Positions 36,048-45,554 of a DNA stretch of 64,000 nucleotides are shown here, in pieces. Each line of letters opens with the position of its first letter. Within the stretch, counting starts at the first letter, position 1. The position numbers and the translations under genes were made by a program. The notes below the pieces were generated by a model. That model was given only the letters and a program-made list of their open reading frames with translations. It had not been told where the DNA came from and did not search any database. The stretch comes from SAR86 cluster bacterium AG-447-A08 (GTDB taxonomy: Bacteria > Pseudomonadota > Gammaproteobacteria > Magnimaribacterales > Magnimaribacteraceae): assembly GCA_003212335.1 (NCBI GenBank), contig QCQA01000002.1, forward strand, positions 186,001 to 250,000. The letters are read 5' to 3'.

Positions 36048-37115
36048 ATGAGCAAGAAAAAGGTGTTAGTAGGGTTGTCAGGTGGAGTAGACTCATCTGT
36101 TTCTGCTCTACTACTTAAAGAACAAGGACATGAAGTCCATGCTTTATTCATGAAAAATTGGGATGATGATGATGGCTCCCCTTATTGCAGCGCAAAAGAA
36201 GATTTTATGGATGCAGTATTTATCTCTGAACAGCTAAATATTCCTTTGGAGCAAGTAAGTTTCTCCAAAGAGTACAAAGATAATGTTTTCTCATATTTCC
36301 TAAAAGAATTAGAAGCTGGTAGAACACCAAATCCTGATATTTTATGTAACAAAGAAATTAAATTTAAAGAATTTTATAAATATGCAATGTCTCAAGGTTA
36401 TGACTACATAGCTACAGGTCATTATGCCCAAACAGATAATATCAGTCTTTATAAGGGAGCCGACTCTTCAAAAGATCAATCCTATTTCCTGCATGCTATA
36501 GATAAAGAAGTTTTAGAACGTACACTATTTCCATTGGGAAAGTTAGAAAAATCTGAAGTCAGAAAGATAGCAAGAAATAACAATTTAATTACCAGTGAAA
36601 AAAAAGATAGCACTGGAATTTGTTTTATCGGAGAGAGGCCATTCCCTGAATTTATAAGTAATTACTTGGCAGGAGAAGAAGGAAATATAGTTAATGAAAA
36701 AAATGAGGTTATAGGTACTCACTCTGGTCTAGTTTTTTATACTTTGGGTCAAAGACAGGGTTTAGGAATTGGAGGCGTTAAGGGAGCATCTGACTTACCT
36801 TGGTATGTCGCTAAAAAGAATTTAGAAACTAATGAGTTGACTTGTGTGCAAGGCAACGACCACCCTCTCCTTTTCTCTGAGGAACTCACAACTAGCAATC
36901 AATTTTTATTAGTTGATTCAATACCAGAAAAATTTACAGGAACTGCTAAAGTTCGATACAGACAAAAGGATCAAGACTGTGAAATTAATATTCTTAATAA
37001 CAGAATAAATATTAAATTTGCTTCACCTCAGAGATCGGTAACTCCTGGTCAGTCGGTGGTAATCTATCAAGACGATAAATGCCTAGGTGGTGGAGAGATT
37101 AGTAGTATTAATTAA
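36048..37115 (+). CDS. mnmA: tRNA-specific 2-thiouridylase MnmA
   Basis: 355 residues from the ATG at 36048, which gives the canonical MSKKKVLVGLSGGVDSS opening. The PP-loop (SGGVDSS) binds ATP. The two catalytic cysteines are in NPDILCNKEIKF and STGICFIGERPF. YIATGHYAQ and FYTLGQRQGLGIGG complete the family signature. MnmA inserts sulfur at C2 of wobble uridine 34 in Lys, Glu and Gln tRNAs. The icd-mnmA-purB neighbourhood is conserved in gammaproteobacteria, although hflD is missing here. Its end overlaps the convergent GIY-YIG gene by 33 bases. Confidence 0.96.
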   Translation: MSKKKVLVGLSGGVDSSVSALLLKEQGHEVHALFMKNWDDDDGSPYCSAKEDFMDAVFISEQLNIPLEQVSFSKEYKDNVFSYFLKELEAGRTPNPDILCNKEIKFKEFYKYAMSQGYDYIATGHYAQTDNISLYKGADSSKDQSYFLHAIDKEVLERTLFPLGKLEKSEVRKIARNNNLITSEKKDSTGICFIGERPFPEFISNYLAGEEGNIVNEKNEVIGTHSGLVFYTLGQRQGLGIGGVKGASDLPWYVAKKNLETNELTCVQGNDHPLLFSEELTTSNQFLLVDSIPEKFTGTAKVRYRQKDQDCEINILNNRINIKFASPQRSVTPGQSVVIYQDDKCLGGGEISSIN

Positions 37116-37343
37116 ATCTATCTTTTGAGATCTATTTAATTTTTTTATTTCCATTTCTCTTTTTAGAGCATTACTTTTGTCATTTACACTTTCTAGATAC
37201 ACCAAAACAACCGGTAGTCTATTCTTTGTATATTTTGCGCCATTACCTGCGTTATGAGTATCAAGTCTCAATTTAATATTGTTTGTGATACCCGTATAAA
37301 AAGTTTTATCAGAACATTTAACAATATAAACCTTCCAGTCCAT
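37083..37343 (-). CDS. GIY-YIG domain protein (YhbQ/UPF0213-like)
   Basis: 86 residues, almost entirely a GIY-YIG nuclease domain: VYIVKCSDKTFYTGITNN contains the two Tyr motifs (VYI and YTG), followed by LRLDTHNAGNGAKYTKNR with the conserved Arg and His, and a later Glu. Stand-alone proteins of this size resemble E. coli YhbQ; their role is uncertain, possibly DNA repair or structure-specific cleavage. Its 3' end lies antisense within the end of mnmA. It starts one base after a 29-codon frame, probably in an operon with the GST gene. Confidence 0.85.
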   Translation of the reverse strand: MDWKVYIVKCSDKTFYTGITNNIKLRLDTHNAGNGAKYTKNRLPVVLVYLESVNDKSNALKREMEIKKLNRSQKIDLINTTNLSTT

Positions 37344-37433
37344 TTATAGAAAAGCAGATAATAGCCAAAGGAAAGAAACTATCAACACAACTATAGTGCA
37401 AAGCCATGCTCTGATTCTTTCTTCTTTATCCAT
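37344..37433 (-). CDS. 29-residue single-pass membrane microprotein between GST and GIY-YIG genes
   Basis: A complete ATG-TAA frame encodes MDKEERIRAWLCTIVVLIVS followed by FLWLLSAFL. A charged N-terminus is followed by one hydrophobic helix. The packing is the main evidence: its ATG overlaps the GST stop (TAATG at 37435-37431), and its stop ends on the base before the GIY-YIG start codon at 37343, so every base between the neighbours is used. The same TAATG overlaps occur at several certain gene pairs in this window. The function is unknown; it is too short for routine gene callers. Confidence 0.65.
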   Translation of the reverse strand: MDKEERIRAWLCTIVVLIVSFLWLLSAFL

Positions 37434-38044
37434 TAAGCAGAAGCGCTTTCCAGGGAATCCAGTCTGGAATATAAGTCAACTATATTTTTATTAGATGGAT
37501 CAATTGATTGCCCAACTGTTGCACCAAAATTTAAAAAGCAATAAAGGTGAATATCTGCAAGAGTCAATCTATCGCCACATATATATTGCTTACCTTCTAT
37601 TTGTTCATCTAGCCACTTCAGTCTTTCTTGTGCTATTGCCTTAAGATCATCTGAAGCTTGGGGTATTAAATGCAACCTATCCTTAAAAAACTCATACCCT
37701 TCTGAAAATCTAAAGCCATTAATTAAAGGTTCAACAATTTGTAAATCAATCCTTCGAAACCACATCTTTGTTTCTGCTCTTTGCTCGGGTGTTTTGCCTA
37801 TCAAATTACTGTGGCCATTCAATTCATCAAGGTATTCACATATAACTGATATTTCCGCCAAAAAATTCCCATTATCAAGTTCCAGAGCTGGCATTTGACC
37901 AGAAGGATTTCTTTTGAGGTGCTCCTCCTGTCTATTTTCTCCACTCATTAAATCTACTTCGATAGTTTCTATATCCAGACCTGATTCAGCTATAAACATT
38001 CTTACCACATGCGGATTAGGTCCAATTGAGTTATAAAGTTTCAT
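37433..38044 (-). CDS. Glutathione S-transferase family protein
   Basis: About 203 residues from the ATG at 38044 (MKLYNSIGPNPHVVRMF). A TTG four codons upstream overlaps the amidohydrolase stop (TTGA) and is an alternative start. The N-terminal thioredoxin-like domain has the NPSGQMPALELDNG (cis-Pro) and FLAEISVICEYLDE (Glu/Ser glutathione-binding) motifs. The C-terminal helical domain contains LTLADIHLYCF. The substrate is unknown. It is the second gene of a leftward operon: amidohydrolase, GST, membrane microprotein, GIY-YIG. Confidence 0.9.
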   Translation of the reverse strand: MKLYNSIGPNPHVVRMFIAESGLDIETIEVDLMSGENRQEEHLKRNPSGQMPALELDNGNFLAEISVICEYLDELNGHSNLIGKTPEQRAETKMWFRRIDLQIVEPLINGFRFSEGYEFFKDRLHLIPQASDDLKAIAQERLKWLDEQIEGKQYICGDRLTLADIHLYCFLNFGATVGQSIDPSNKNIVDLYSRLDSLESASA

Positions 38045-38052
38045 ATTTTTAT

Positions 38053-39333
38053 TCAAGGTTGTTTAACTACCTTGCCTCCTTTCATTACAAAATCTACTGT
38101 TTCAAGGACTTTGATATCTATCAAAGGATCCTTAGAAACACCAATTAAATCTGCATATTTCCCTTTGGAAATACTACCAAGATCAGTTTTTTTTCCTAAT
38201 AATTCAGCGGCGTAAATAGTGGCACTTAAGATAGAATCTTTTTCTGACATACCTGCCGCTATCATTAAAGCAAATTCTTTTGCATTTTCTCCATGCGGAG
38301 AAACTCCACTGTCAGTACCAAATGCAATTTTCACACCTGATTGATATGCCATAGAAAAAGTTGATTGAAGTTTGGGACCAATTTCTAAAGCCTTTTTTTC
38401 TACAAAAGGTGGGTAATAGTCTTTGATTAAAGCTTTATCCGCCACCCACTTTCCTGCTAATAAAGTTGGAACGTAATACGTGCCCTTTTCTCTCATAAGC
38501 TGAGCTCCTTCTTTATCCATCAGGGTTCCGTGCTCAATTGAATCTACTCCTGCTAAAGTTGCCCTTTTTATTCCTTCTGAACCATGTGCATGAGCAGCAA
38601 CTTTAAATCCATAGTCTTTAGCAGCATCTACGACTGCTTTAATTTCGTTTAGAGTCATTTGAGGATTCTGACCATCTTTCGCATTACTGAGAACCCCACC
38701 TGTGGCTGTTATCTTTATGAGATCTGCATTTTCTTTATATCTATATCTTACTGACTTTAAAGCATCTAACTCACCATTCATTACGCCATCTTTAGGGCCT
38801 AAATCAGATGTTAATGTTTGATTAAGAGAGTTTGTGGAATCTCCGTGACCACCGGTAGAGGATATAGTCTTTCCTGATGAAAAGATTCTAGGACCTATAA
38901 CTATTCCATTATTTATAGCGTTTCTTAAAGAGATAGTTACTGTATCAGAGTCTCCAAGGTTACGAACTGTAGTAAATCCAGCCATAAGTGTATTTTCTGC
39001 ATTCTTGGTAGCTCTTATTGCATAATCGGCAGCATTTAAGGTTATCCTTTCAAGATAAGCTCTATTAGAGCTTTGATTAGTTAAGTGAACATGCATGTCA
39101 ATTAGACCAGGAAGAACATAATATCCCGTTAAATCAATATAATTATCATCAGGACTGGGGCTTACATAACCCTCTAAAACTTCTGAAAAACGCTCATTTT
39201 CTATGATAATTGACATTTCAGGTTCAACTGAACCATTGTCGGTATTAAAAAGATAACCTGCGTGAATGACTGTTTTTGCATTTATTCCTAAACAAATTGA
39301 AGACAAAACTAATGATAAAATTATCTTATGCAT
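38053..39333 (-). CDS. Secreted metal-dependent amidohydrolase (imidazolonepropionase-like)
   Basis: About 426 residues from the ATG at 39333; a GTG two codons upstream is also possible. A signal peptide (about 1-19) indicates export to the periplasm. The amidohydrolase metal ligands are visible: HVH in LIDMHVHL, Lys in LIKITATGG, His in HAHGSEG and IEHGT, and Asp in FGTDSGVSPHG. This subgroup contains Xaa-Pro dipeptidases, carboxypeptidase-like enzymes and related hydrolases of N-acyl amino acids; which applies here is unknown. It is divergent from purB and first in its operon. Confidence 0.9.
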   Translation of the reverse strand: MHKIILSLVLSSICLGINAKTVIHAGYLFNTDNGSVEPEMSIIIENERFSEVLEGYVSPSPDDNYIDLTGYYVLPGLIDMHVHLTNQSSNRAYLERITLNAADYAIRATKNAENTLMAGFTTVRNLGDSDTVTISLRNAINNGIVIGPRIFSSGKTISSTGGHGDSTNSLNQTLTSDLGPKDGVMNGELDALKSVRYRYKENADLIKITATGGVLSNAKDGQNPQMTLNEIKAVVDAAKDYGFKVAAHAHGSEGIKRATLAGVDSIEHGTLMDKEGAQLMREKGTYYVPTLLAGKWVADKALIKDYYPPFVEKKALEIGPKLQSTFSMAYQSGVKIAFGTDSGVSPHGENAKEFALMIAAGMSEKDSILSATIYAAELLGKKTDLGSISKGKYADLIGVSKDPLIDIKVLETVDFVMKGGKVVKQP

Positions 39334-39399
39334 GACCACTAGTTTGAATCTAGTTTATCAACAAGGCAAGTATTAAAGGCATTAAGTTATAATGACAAT

Positions 39400-40761
39400 A
39401 TGAAATCAGAACATCTTTTTTCCGTTTCTCCATTGGATGGTAGATACAATCAGGCCATTGAAGAGTTTAGGGAAGTTACAAGCGAATACGGCCTTATTAA
39501 ATATAGAGTTATAGTTGAAATAAAATGGTTCATTCATCTATCTAAGATCTCAAAGATAAAAGAACTTCCTAAGTTAAACATTAGAGATACTAACTATCTT
39601 ATTGATTTAATTGATAATTTTACATTAAAAGATGCCAAGAGAATTAAAGCAATTGAAAGCAAAACTAATCATGACGTAAAGGCTGTAGAATATTTTTTAA
39701 AAGAAAAATTTAAAAAATCAAAAAAACTTAATAGATATGCTGAATTTATCCATTTTGCTTGCACGTCCGAAGACATTAATAACCTTTCCTATGCCTTAAT
39801 GATAAAAGATGCTTCTAAAATTACACATTCAAATATTAGTCAAGTACAAAATAAAATCAGAAGCTTTGCCAAGAAATTTGCTAAAAATTCTATGCTTTCA
39901 AGAACACACGGGCAGAATGCCTCTCCCACTACAATGGGAAAGGAGTTTTCAAATTTTTCTCATAGAATAAATAAGTTACAAATCGAAATAGATAGACACA
40001 AGATGGTAGGAAAGATTAATGGAGCTGTGGGTAACTACAACGCTCATCATTTAGCTTATCCTGATATTAATTGGGAAAAGATTGCAAAAGATTTTGTTAA
40101 AGGCCTAAACCTTGACTTTAATTCACATACTACCCAAGTAGAGCCTAAAGATACCATAGCAATTTTGCTAAGCGATTATGTAAAACTCAATAACATCTTA
40201 ATAGATTTAAGTAGAGATATATGGGGTTACATTTCTTTAGGATACTTCAAACAAAGACTCAAAGAAGGTGAAGTTGGCTCCTCTACTATGCCCCATAAAG
40301 TCAATCCTATCGACTTTGAAAATGCTGAAGGTAATCTTGGAATGGCAAATGCAAATCTTAATCACATTAGTAATACTGTCACTATATCGAGATGGCAAAG
40401 AGATCTTACAGACTCAACTATTATGAGAAATATAGGAACTTGTTTTGGATATATGAATATCGCCTTACTTTCTTTGCAAAAAGGTTTAAATAAACTCGAA
40501 CTTAATGATCAAAGATTAAAAGAGGACCTAAGTAAATCTTGGGAAATTCTGACTGAAGCTATACAAACAATTATTAGAAAAAATAATATACCTAATGGTT
40601 ATGAATTAATGAAAAAACTATCGAGAGGAAAAGATATCGATGAAAAAAATCTCATGGAATTTATAAATACTATGGATGTACCTTCTGAAGATAAAAAACG
40701 GCTTCTTCAACTCACCCCACAATCATATATTGGGTACGCAGAAAAACTTTCTAAAGACTAA
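39400..40761 (+). CDS. purB: Adenylosuccinate lyase
   Basis: 453 residues, matching the E. coli-type enzyme. Motifs include SPLDGRYNQAIEEFRE at the N-terminus, HFACTSEDINN, LSRTHGQNASPTTMGKE (active-site His), and the lyase signature GSSTMPHKVNPIDFENAEGN near residue 293. It catalyses two steps: formation of AICAR from SAICAR, and AMP from adenylosuccinate, both releasing fumarate. It lies in the mnmA-purB-aceA stretch seen in gammaproteobacteria. Confidence 0.97.
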   Translation: MKSEHLFSVSPLDGRYNQAIEEFREVTSEYGLIKYRVIVEIKWFIHLSKISKIKELPKLNIRDTNYLIDLIDNFTLKDAKRIKAIESKTNHDVKAVEYFLKEKFKKSKKLNRYAEFIHFACTSEDINNLSYALMIKDASKITHSNISQVQNKIRSFAKKFAKNSMLSRTHGQNASPTTMGKEFSNFSHRINKLQIEIDRHKMVGKINGAVGNYNAHHLAYPDINWEKIAKDFVKGLNLDFNSHTTQVEPKDTIAILLSDYVKLNNILIDLSRDIWGYISLGYFKQRLKEGEVGSSTMPHKVNPIDFENAEGNLGMANANLNHISNTVTISRWQRDLTDSTIMRNIGTCFGYMNIALLSLQKGLNKLELNDQRLKEDLSKSWEILTEAIQTIIRKNNIPNGYELMKKLSRGKDIDEKNLMEFINTMDVPSEDKKRLLQLTPQSYIGYAEKLSKD

Positions 40762-40889
40762 AAGATAGTTGATTTATAGCTATTTCCCGTTAAACTGACG
40801 CCTTTTTTAAAAGTACTATTCCCACTAACAGGTACAGGGAAAGGTTTAAAGATAAACAAACATAACTTCAATCAAAAATAGGAAGAAAT

Positions 40890-42470
40890 ATGGCATCTTA
40901 CAAAGAACTAATTCAAGAACTTACTGAACTTAAGAGCAAAAATAATGGATCAAATGTAAATATCCAGCCAGAAAGCGCTGCCAGAATGAGATTACAAAAC
41001 CAATTTCAATCTGGTCTCGATATAGCTAAATACACTGCAGCAATTATGAGAAAAGATATGGAGGAGTACGATGCCAATCCAGAATCTTATACCCAGTCTT
41101 TAGGTTGCTGGCACGGATTTATAGGACAGCAAAAATTAATCTCCATTAAAAAACATTTTGGCAATACAGATAAAAAATACCTATATCTATCTGGATGGAT
41201 GGTTGCTGCATTAAGATCTGAATTTGGACCTCTACCTGATCAGTCAATGCATGAAAAAACTACAGTAGCATCACTTATTGATGAGTTATACACATTCCTA
41301 AAACAAGCTGATGCAAGAGAACTAGGTGATCTTTTTAGGCAGCTCGATTCTGCTGAAGGTAAAGCAAAAGAGGAAATACAAGAAAAGATAGATAACTTCC
41401 AAACTCATATAGTTCCAATCATTGCAGATATAGATGCTGGTTTCGGTAATGAAGAAGCAACTTATCTGATGGCTAAACAAATGATTGAAGCAGGAGCTTG
41501 CTGTATACAAATTGAAAACCAAGTCTCCGATGAAAAGCAATGCGGTCACCAAGATGGGAAAGTAACCGTTCCCCACTCTGATTTCTTGGCAAAGATAAAT
41601 GCAGTACGTTATGCATTCTTAGAATTAGGTGTTGATGATGGCGTGATAGTTGCAAGGACTGACTCTCTAGGAGCTGGACTTACAAAACAAATAGCCATTA
41701 CTCACGAAGTCGGTGATATGGGAGATCAATACAACTCATTCCTTGACCTTGAAGAAGTTTCAAATGAAGAAATGAACCACGGTGATGTTCTTATAAACTA
41801 TCATGGAAAAGTTGTAAGGCCCAAAAGACTTCCTAGCAATCTTTATAGGTTTAAGGAAGGTACTGGTGAAGCAAGGTGTATATTAGACTCAATTACAAGT
41901 CTACAAAACGGTGCCGATCTTATATGGATAGAAACAGAAAAACCTCATATTGGACAGATAGGAGGAATGATGGATGAAATTCGTAAAGTCATTCCTAATG
42001 CTAAGCTAGTTTATAACAATAGCCCCTCTTTTAACTGGACCTTAAATTTTAGACAGCAAGTCTTTGACTCAATGGAAGAAGAAGGAAAAGATACATCAAG
42101 CTATGAGAGAGAGAATCTTATGGATGAGAAGTATGATAATACAGAATTAGGTAAAGAAGCAGATGAGAGAATCAGAACATTCCAGGCAGATGCAGCAAAA
42201 CAAGCAGGAATATTCCATCACTTAATCACTCTTCCTACCTACCATACTGCTGCTCTATCAACAGATAATCTTGCAAAAGAGTATTTCGGTGACAAAGGAA
42301 TGTTAGGGTACGTAGAAGGAGTTCAAAGAAAAGAAATTAGAGAAGGCATAGCGTGTGTTAAACATCAAAATATGGCTGGCTCCGATATGGGAGACGATCA
42401 TAAAGAATATTTTGCAGGAGAAGCGGCTCTTAAAGCAGCTGGTGAAGACAACACTATGAACCAGTTCTAA
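40890..42470 (+). CDS. aceA: Isocitrate lyase
   Basis: 526 residues, the long form known from Pseudomonas and Acinetobacter rather than the roughly 430-residue E. coli type. The active-site Cys218 is in EKQCGHQDGKVTVP, with IVARTDSLGAG and YNNSPSFNW completing the site. It splits isocitrate into succinate and glyoxylate, letting the cell grow on acetyl-CoA from fatty acids or acetate. A GGAAG ribosome binding site precedes the ATG and a strong terminator follows. Malate synthase is elsewhere in the genome. Confidence 0.96.
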   Translation: MASYKELIQELTELKSKNNGSNVNIQPESAARMRLQNQFQSGLDIAKYTAAIMRKDMEEYDANPESYTQSLGCWHGFIGQQKLISIKKHFGNTDKKYLYLSGWMVAALRSEFGPLPDQSMHEKTTVASLIDELYTFLKQADARELGDLFRQLDSAEGKAKEEIQEKIDNFQTHIVPIIADIDAGFGNEEATYLMAKQMIEAGACCIQIENQVSDEKQCGHQDGKVTVPHSDFLAKINAVRYAFLELGVDDGVIVARTDSLGAGLTKQIAITHEVGDMGDQYNSFLDLEEVSNEEMNHGDVLINYHGKVVRPKRLPSNLYRFKEGTGEARCILDSITSLQNGADLIWIETEKPHIGQIGGMMDEIRKVIPNAKLVYNNSPSFNWTLNFRQQVFDSMEEEGKDTSSYERENLMDEKYDNTELGKEADERIRTFQADAAKQAGIFHHLITLPTYHTAALSTDNLAKEYFGDKGMLGYVEGVQRKEIREGIACVKHQNMAGSDMGDDHKEYFAGEAALKAAGEDNTMNQF

Positions 42471-42485
42471 AATTGAACTGATAAT

Positions 42486-42512
42486 AAAAAGGGAGCTTTA
42501 GGCTCCCTTTTT
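42486..42512. terminator. Bidirectional rho-independent terminator between aceA and nqrM
   Basis: GGGAGC (42491-42496) and GCTCCC (42502-42507) form a stem with a five-base loop, flanked by A5 and T5. It ends the aceA transcript and also lies just beyond the nqrM stop on the other strand. Confidence 0.9.
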
Positions 42513-42522
42513 ATTAATTAAC

Positions 42523-42699
42523 TTATTGTTCTACACAGTTTGAGGGATTTCCTCCACACAGTTCACATTCTCTTCCAGGTTCTAAATTAGCCAGCCCTCC
42601 ACATGAACCAGTTATAGGTTTTTTTCCAAAAATCACACCCACAGACATGACACTGACGATGGTCATTAAAACAAAGAATATTATGAACATTTCTAACAT
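42523..42699 (-). CDS. nqrM: NqrM, Na+-NQR maturation protein
   Basis: 58 residues from the ATG at 42699, two bases after the apbE stop. An N-terminal membrane helix (about 4-24) is followed by VGVIFGKKPITGSCGG and CELCGGNPSNC, giving four conserved Cys. This is the pattern of the DUF539/NqrM family, which is needed to deliver iron to the NqrD/NqrE site during assembly of Na+-NQR. Its place after nqrF and apbE is the expected one. The known family is only slightly longer. Confidence 0.88.
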   Translation of the reverse strand: MLEMFIIFFVLMTIVSVMSVGVIFGKKPITGSCGGLANLEPGRECELCGGNPSNCVEQ

Positions 42700-42701
42700 A
42701 A

Positions 42702-43718
42702 TTACATTTTAACCTGTTTGAGTTTTTCAGAGAATATTATTTTAGATTGACCATCGGATTCAGTGATAAAGAGAGCTTTTATTTGTTTCTGATCTGCATA
42801 ATTGATGGCTTGCTCAAGTGTCATAGCATTTAGGGCTGTTGCGAGCGCATCAGCTTTCATTGTGTTTTCCGCAACTACAGAAACAGATTTTTTTGCAAGG
42901 TTAGTTGGAATGCCAGATGAAGTATCTAGAGTATGACTTAACTCCTCCTCATCAAAAATTCTTATATTTCGGTAATCACCTGAAGTGGCTAAAGCGAAAG
43001 TGTTAAAATCAGAAGACAAGAATGTATATATGATCTTTTCTTGCTGAATGGGATTTATAATTCCAGCTTTCCAAGGTTGGTCATTAGACTTTAAAGCAGT
43101 AGATCTAATCTCTCCTCCGATCTCAATAAAAAAACTATTAAGATAAGACTGTTTGATCAAAAATTCATACACTTTATCAAGAGCGAAGCCTTTGGCTATA
43201 GATGAAAAATCTAGTTCAACATCTTTTGCTTTTTTAATTGAAAGATTTGTAGGATCTGTTTCTATAGAATTACAACCAACTTGGGACGAAAAGTAACTTA
43301 ACTCTTCTGTAGAAGGTTGTTTATCAACAGAGTCAGGTCCAAAGCCCCATAGATTTACTAATTTTCCTATAGATACATCATATATACCTTGAGTATCTTT
43401 ACATAAAGTTGTGGCAAAGCTTAGGACATCTAAAAAGTCTTGAGTTACCGTTACCCATTGTCCTATATCAGCTTTATTTACTTTTGAAATCAAGGAATCG
43501 TCTATATAGGTAGACATTTCTTGGTTAACTTTTTGGAGGATGTTATAAGCTTTGATGTGGGCATCTTCACCTGAAACATCAGATTGGAGAATAATATTAT
43601 AGGTGGTTCCCATAATATTACCTTTGAAAATCTGAGGCTCATATACTTCCTCTTTCTTAAAAATTAAGAATAGAAAAAGAATAAGGGCTAATGAAGGTAA
43701 AACTAATTTAAGATTCAA
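42702..43718 (-). CDS. apbE: FAD:protein FMN transferase
   Basis: 338 residues, starting at a TTG directly after the nqrF stop; no ATG lies early enough to keep the membrane anchor (about 5-20). Motifs: MGTTYNIILQ near the start, YDVSIGKLVNLWGFGP, IAKGFALDKVYEFL, and GGEIRSTALK, the flavin- and Mg-binding region. It attaches FMN to threonines of NqrB and NqrC. The location inside the nqr operon fits that role. Confidence 0.95.
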   Translation of the reverse strand: MNLKLVLPSLALILFLFLIFKKEEVYEPQIFKGNIMGTTYNIILQSDVSGEDAHIKAYNILQKVNQEMSTYIDDSLISKVNKADIGQWVTVTQDFLDVLSFATTLCKDTQGIYDVSIGKLVNLWGFGPDSVDKQPSTEELSYFSSQVGCNSIETDPTNLSIKKAKDVELDFSSIAKGFALDKVYEFLIKQSYLNSFFIEIGGEIRSTALKSNDQPWKAGIINPIQQEKIIYTFLSSDFNTFALATSGDYRNIRIFDEEELSHTLDTSSGIPTNLAKKSVSVVAENTMKADALATALNAMTLEQAINYADQKQIKALFITESDGQSKIIFSEKLKQVKM

Positions 43719-44951
43719 TTAGCTTCCAAAATCATCGAATTTAATAGCTTCGGGCTCAACACCTAAGCTATCTAACATGTCAAAACAAGCATCCATCATT
43801 GGAGGCGGACCACACATATAATATTCACAATCTTCTGGAGCAGGATGATCTTTTAGATATTGATCGTGGATGACTTGATGGATGAAGCCTGTATGCCCTT
43901 CCCAATTGTCTTCAGGTAAAGGATCAGATAAAGCTACATGCCATTCAAAATTATCATGTTCTTCTGCTAATTTATCATATTCATCTGTGTAGAACATTTC
44001 TGTTAAGCTTCTAGCTCCATAAAAGAAAGTGATTTTTCGTTTAGAGTTTAATCTAAGTAACTGATCAAAAATATGAGATCTCATTGGCGCCATACCTGCA
44101 CCGCCACCTATGAACACCATCTCAGCATCAGTCTCTTCAGCAAAAAACTCTCCAAAAGGTCCGAAAATAGTCAGAGTATCGCCTTCTTTTAAATTAAAAA
44201 TATAGGAACTCATTTCTCCTGCAGGAAAATCTGTTCCAGGAGGGGGTGAAGCAATTCTGATATTGAATTTCATTATTCCTTTTTCATTTGGATAATTGGC
44301 CATAGAGTAAGCTCTAATAACTGGTTCAAGTGTCTTAGAGGAGTTCTCCCAAACACCGAATCTATCCCAATCTCCGTGATATTCTTCTTCAATATCAAAA
44401 GACTTGTAATCCAATTCATACGGAGGAATTTCCATTTGAACATAGCCGCCAGCTTTAAAAGCAACTTCTTCTCCTTCAGGTAATTTGAGAACAAGTTCTT
44501 TAATAAAAGTCGCAACATTTTTATTTGAAATAACTTCACATTCCCATTTCCTAGCACCAAAGACTTCGTCAGGAACAACTATTTCCATATTATCTTTTAC
44601 TGGAACTTGGCAAGATAAGCGCCAACCTTCATTTTTTTCCTTATTAGTAAAATGAGCTTCCTCTGTAGGAAGTATGGAGCCCCCTCCGCTAATTACTCGA
44701 CATTTACACTGTGCACAGGTACCACCGCCACCACAAGCAGAAGACAAGAAAAGGTTTTGGGATGCTAAAGTTTGAAGCAGTTTACCACCCGCCTCTACCT
44801 CAACAGACTTAGCTGCCTCATTCATCGATATACTCACGTTTCCTGAAGAAACTAATAATTTTCTAGCACCTAATATAATAAAAACCATCATATTCACTGC
44901 TAGAGTGAAAACCAAAACACCTAAAACAATTTCATTCTGTAAAAAATTCAT
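43719..44951 (-). CDS. nqrF: Na+-translocating NADH:quinone reductase subunit F
   Basis: 410 residues. An N-terminal membrane helix is followed by a 2Fe-2S ferredoxin domain with the cluster Cys in [14 protein letters not shown] (about residues 73-85) and a later Cys in LSCQV. The FAD domain has RAYSMANYP. The NADH domain contains [14 protein letters not shown] and a C-terminal YMCGPPPMM. It is the electron entry subunit, oxidising NADH. It lies between nqrE (3-base gap) and apbE (no gap). Confidence 0.97.
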   Translation of the reverse strand: MNFLQNEIVLGVLVFTLAVNMMVFIILGARKLLVSSGNVSISMNEAAKSVEVEAGGKLLQTLASQNLFLSSACGGGGTCAQCKCRVISGGGSILPTEEAHFTNKEKNEGWRLSCQVPVKDNMEIVVPDEVFGARKWECEVISNKNVATFIKELVLKLPEGEEVAFKAGGYVQMEIPPYELDYKSFDIEEEYHGDWDRFGVWENSSKTLEPVIRAYSMANYPNEKGIMKFNIRIASPPPGTDFPAGEMSSYIFNLKEGDTLTIFGPFGEFFAEETDAEMVFIGGGAGMAPMRSHIFDQLLRLNSKRKITFFYGARSLTEMFYTDEYDKLAEEHDNFEWHVALSDPLPEDNWEGHTGFIHQVIHDQYLKDHPAPEDCEYYMCGPPPMMDACFDMLDSLGVEPEAIKFDDFGS

Positions 44952-44954
44952 ACT

Positions 44955-45554
44955 TTATAAAGAGATTCCTCCAAAAGATAAAAAACCAAAACACATTAAA
45001 CCTACTGTTATGAAAGTTATACCCAATCCTTGCAACCCTTCAGGTATATCAGCATATTTCAATCTTTCAGTAATTCCAGCCAAAGCAACAATAGCCAATG
45101 CCCAACCAGTACCGGCACCTAAGCCGTAAACAATACTCTCCGTAAATACTAAATTTCTTTCAATTGAGAATAAAACTCCTCCCAATATTGCGCAATTAAC
45201 AGTAATTAGTGGAAGAAAGACCCCTAGCGCGTTATAAAGTGCAGGTATGTAACGATCTAAAAACATCTCCAGAATTTGTACTAAAGCAGCAATAATTCCT
45301 ATGTAACAGATGAGACCAACAAAATGTAGATCAGAGCCTGGAAACAAAGCATCTTCTTTTAAAAAGTTATTAAAGATTAGATTGTTAATCGGAACGGCTA
45401 ATCCTAGCACTACTATTACAGCAATGCCTAGTCCAATTGCGGGCTGAATACGTTTTGAGATAGCAAGGAAGGTACACATTCCGAGAAAGAAATTAATAGC
45501 GATATTTTCAATGAATACTGCTTTTATAAACATACTTAAGTAAGCTTCTAACAT
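44955..45554 (-). CDS. nqrE: Na+-NQR subunit E
   Basis: 199 residues with about six membrane helices. The opening [20 protein letters not shown] and the segments [11 protein letters not shown] and [11 protein letters not shown] match NqrE/RnfA-type proteins; the Cys in FLGMC and NCAILGG contribute to the iron site shared with NqrD. It forms part of the Na+ channel. It overlaps nqrD (shared base at 45554). Confidence 0.96.
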   Translation of the reverse strand: MLEAYLSMFIKAVFIENIAINFFLGMCTFLAISKRIQPAIGLGIAVIVVLGLAVPINNLIFNNFLKEDALFPGSDLHFVGLICYIGIIAALVQILEMFLDRYIPALYNALGVFLPLITVNCAILGGVLFSIERNLVFTESIVYGLGAGTGWALAIVALAGITERLKYADIPEGLQGLGITFITVGLMCFGFLSFGGISL

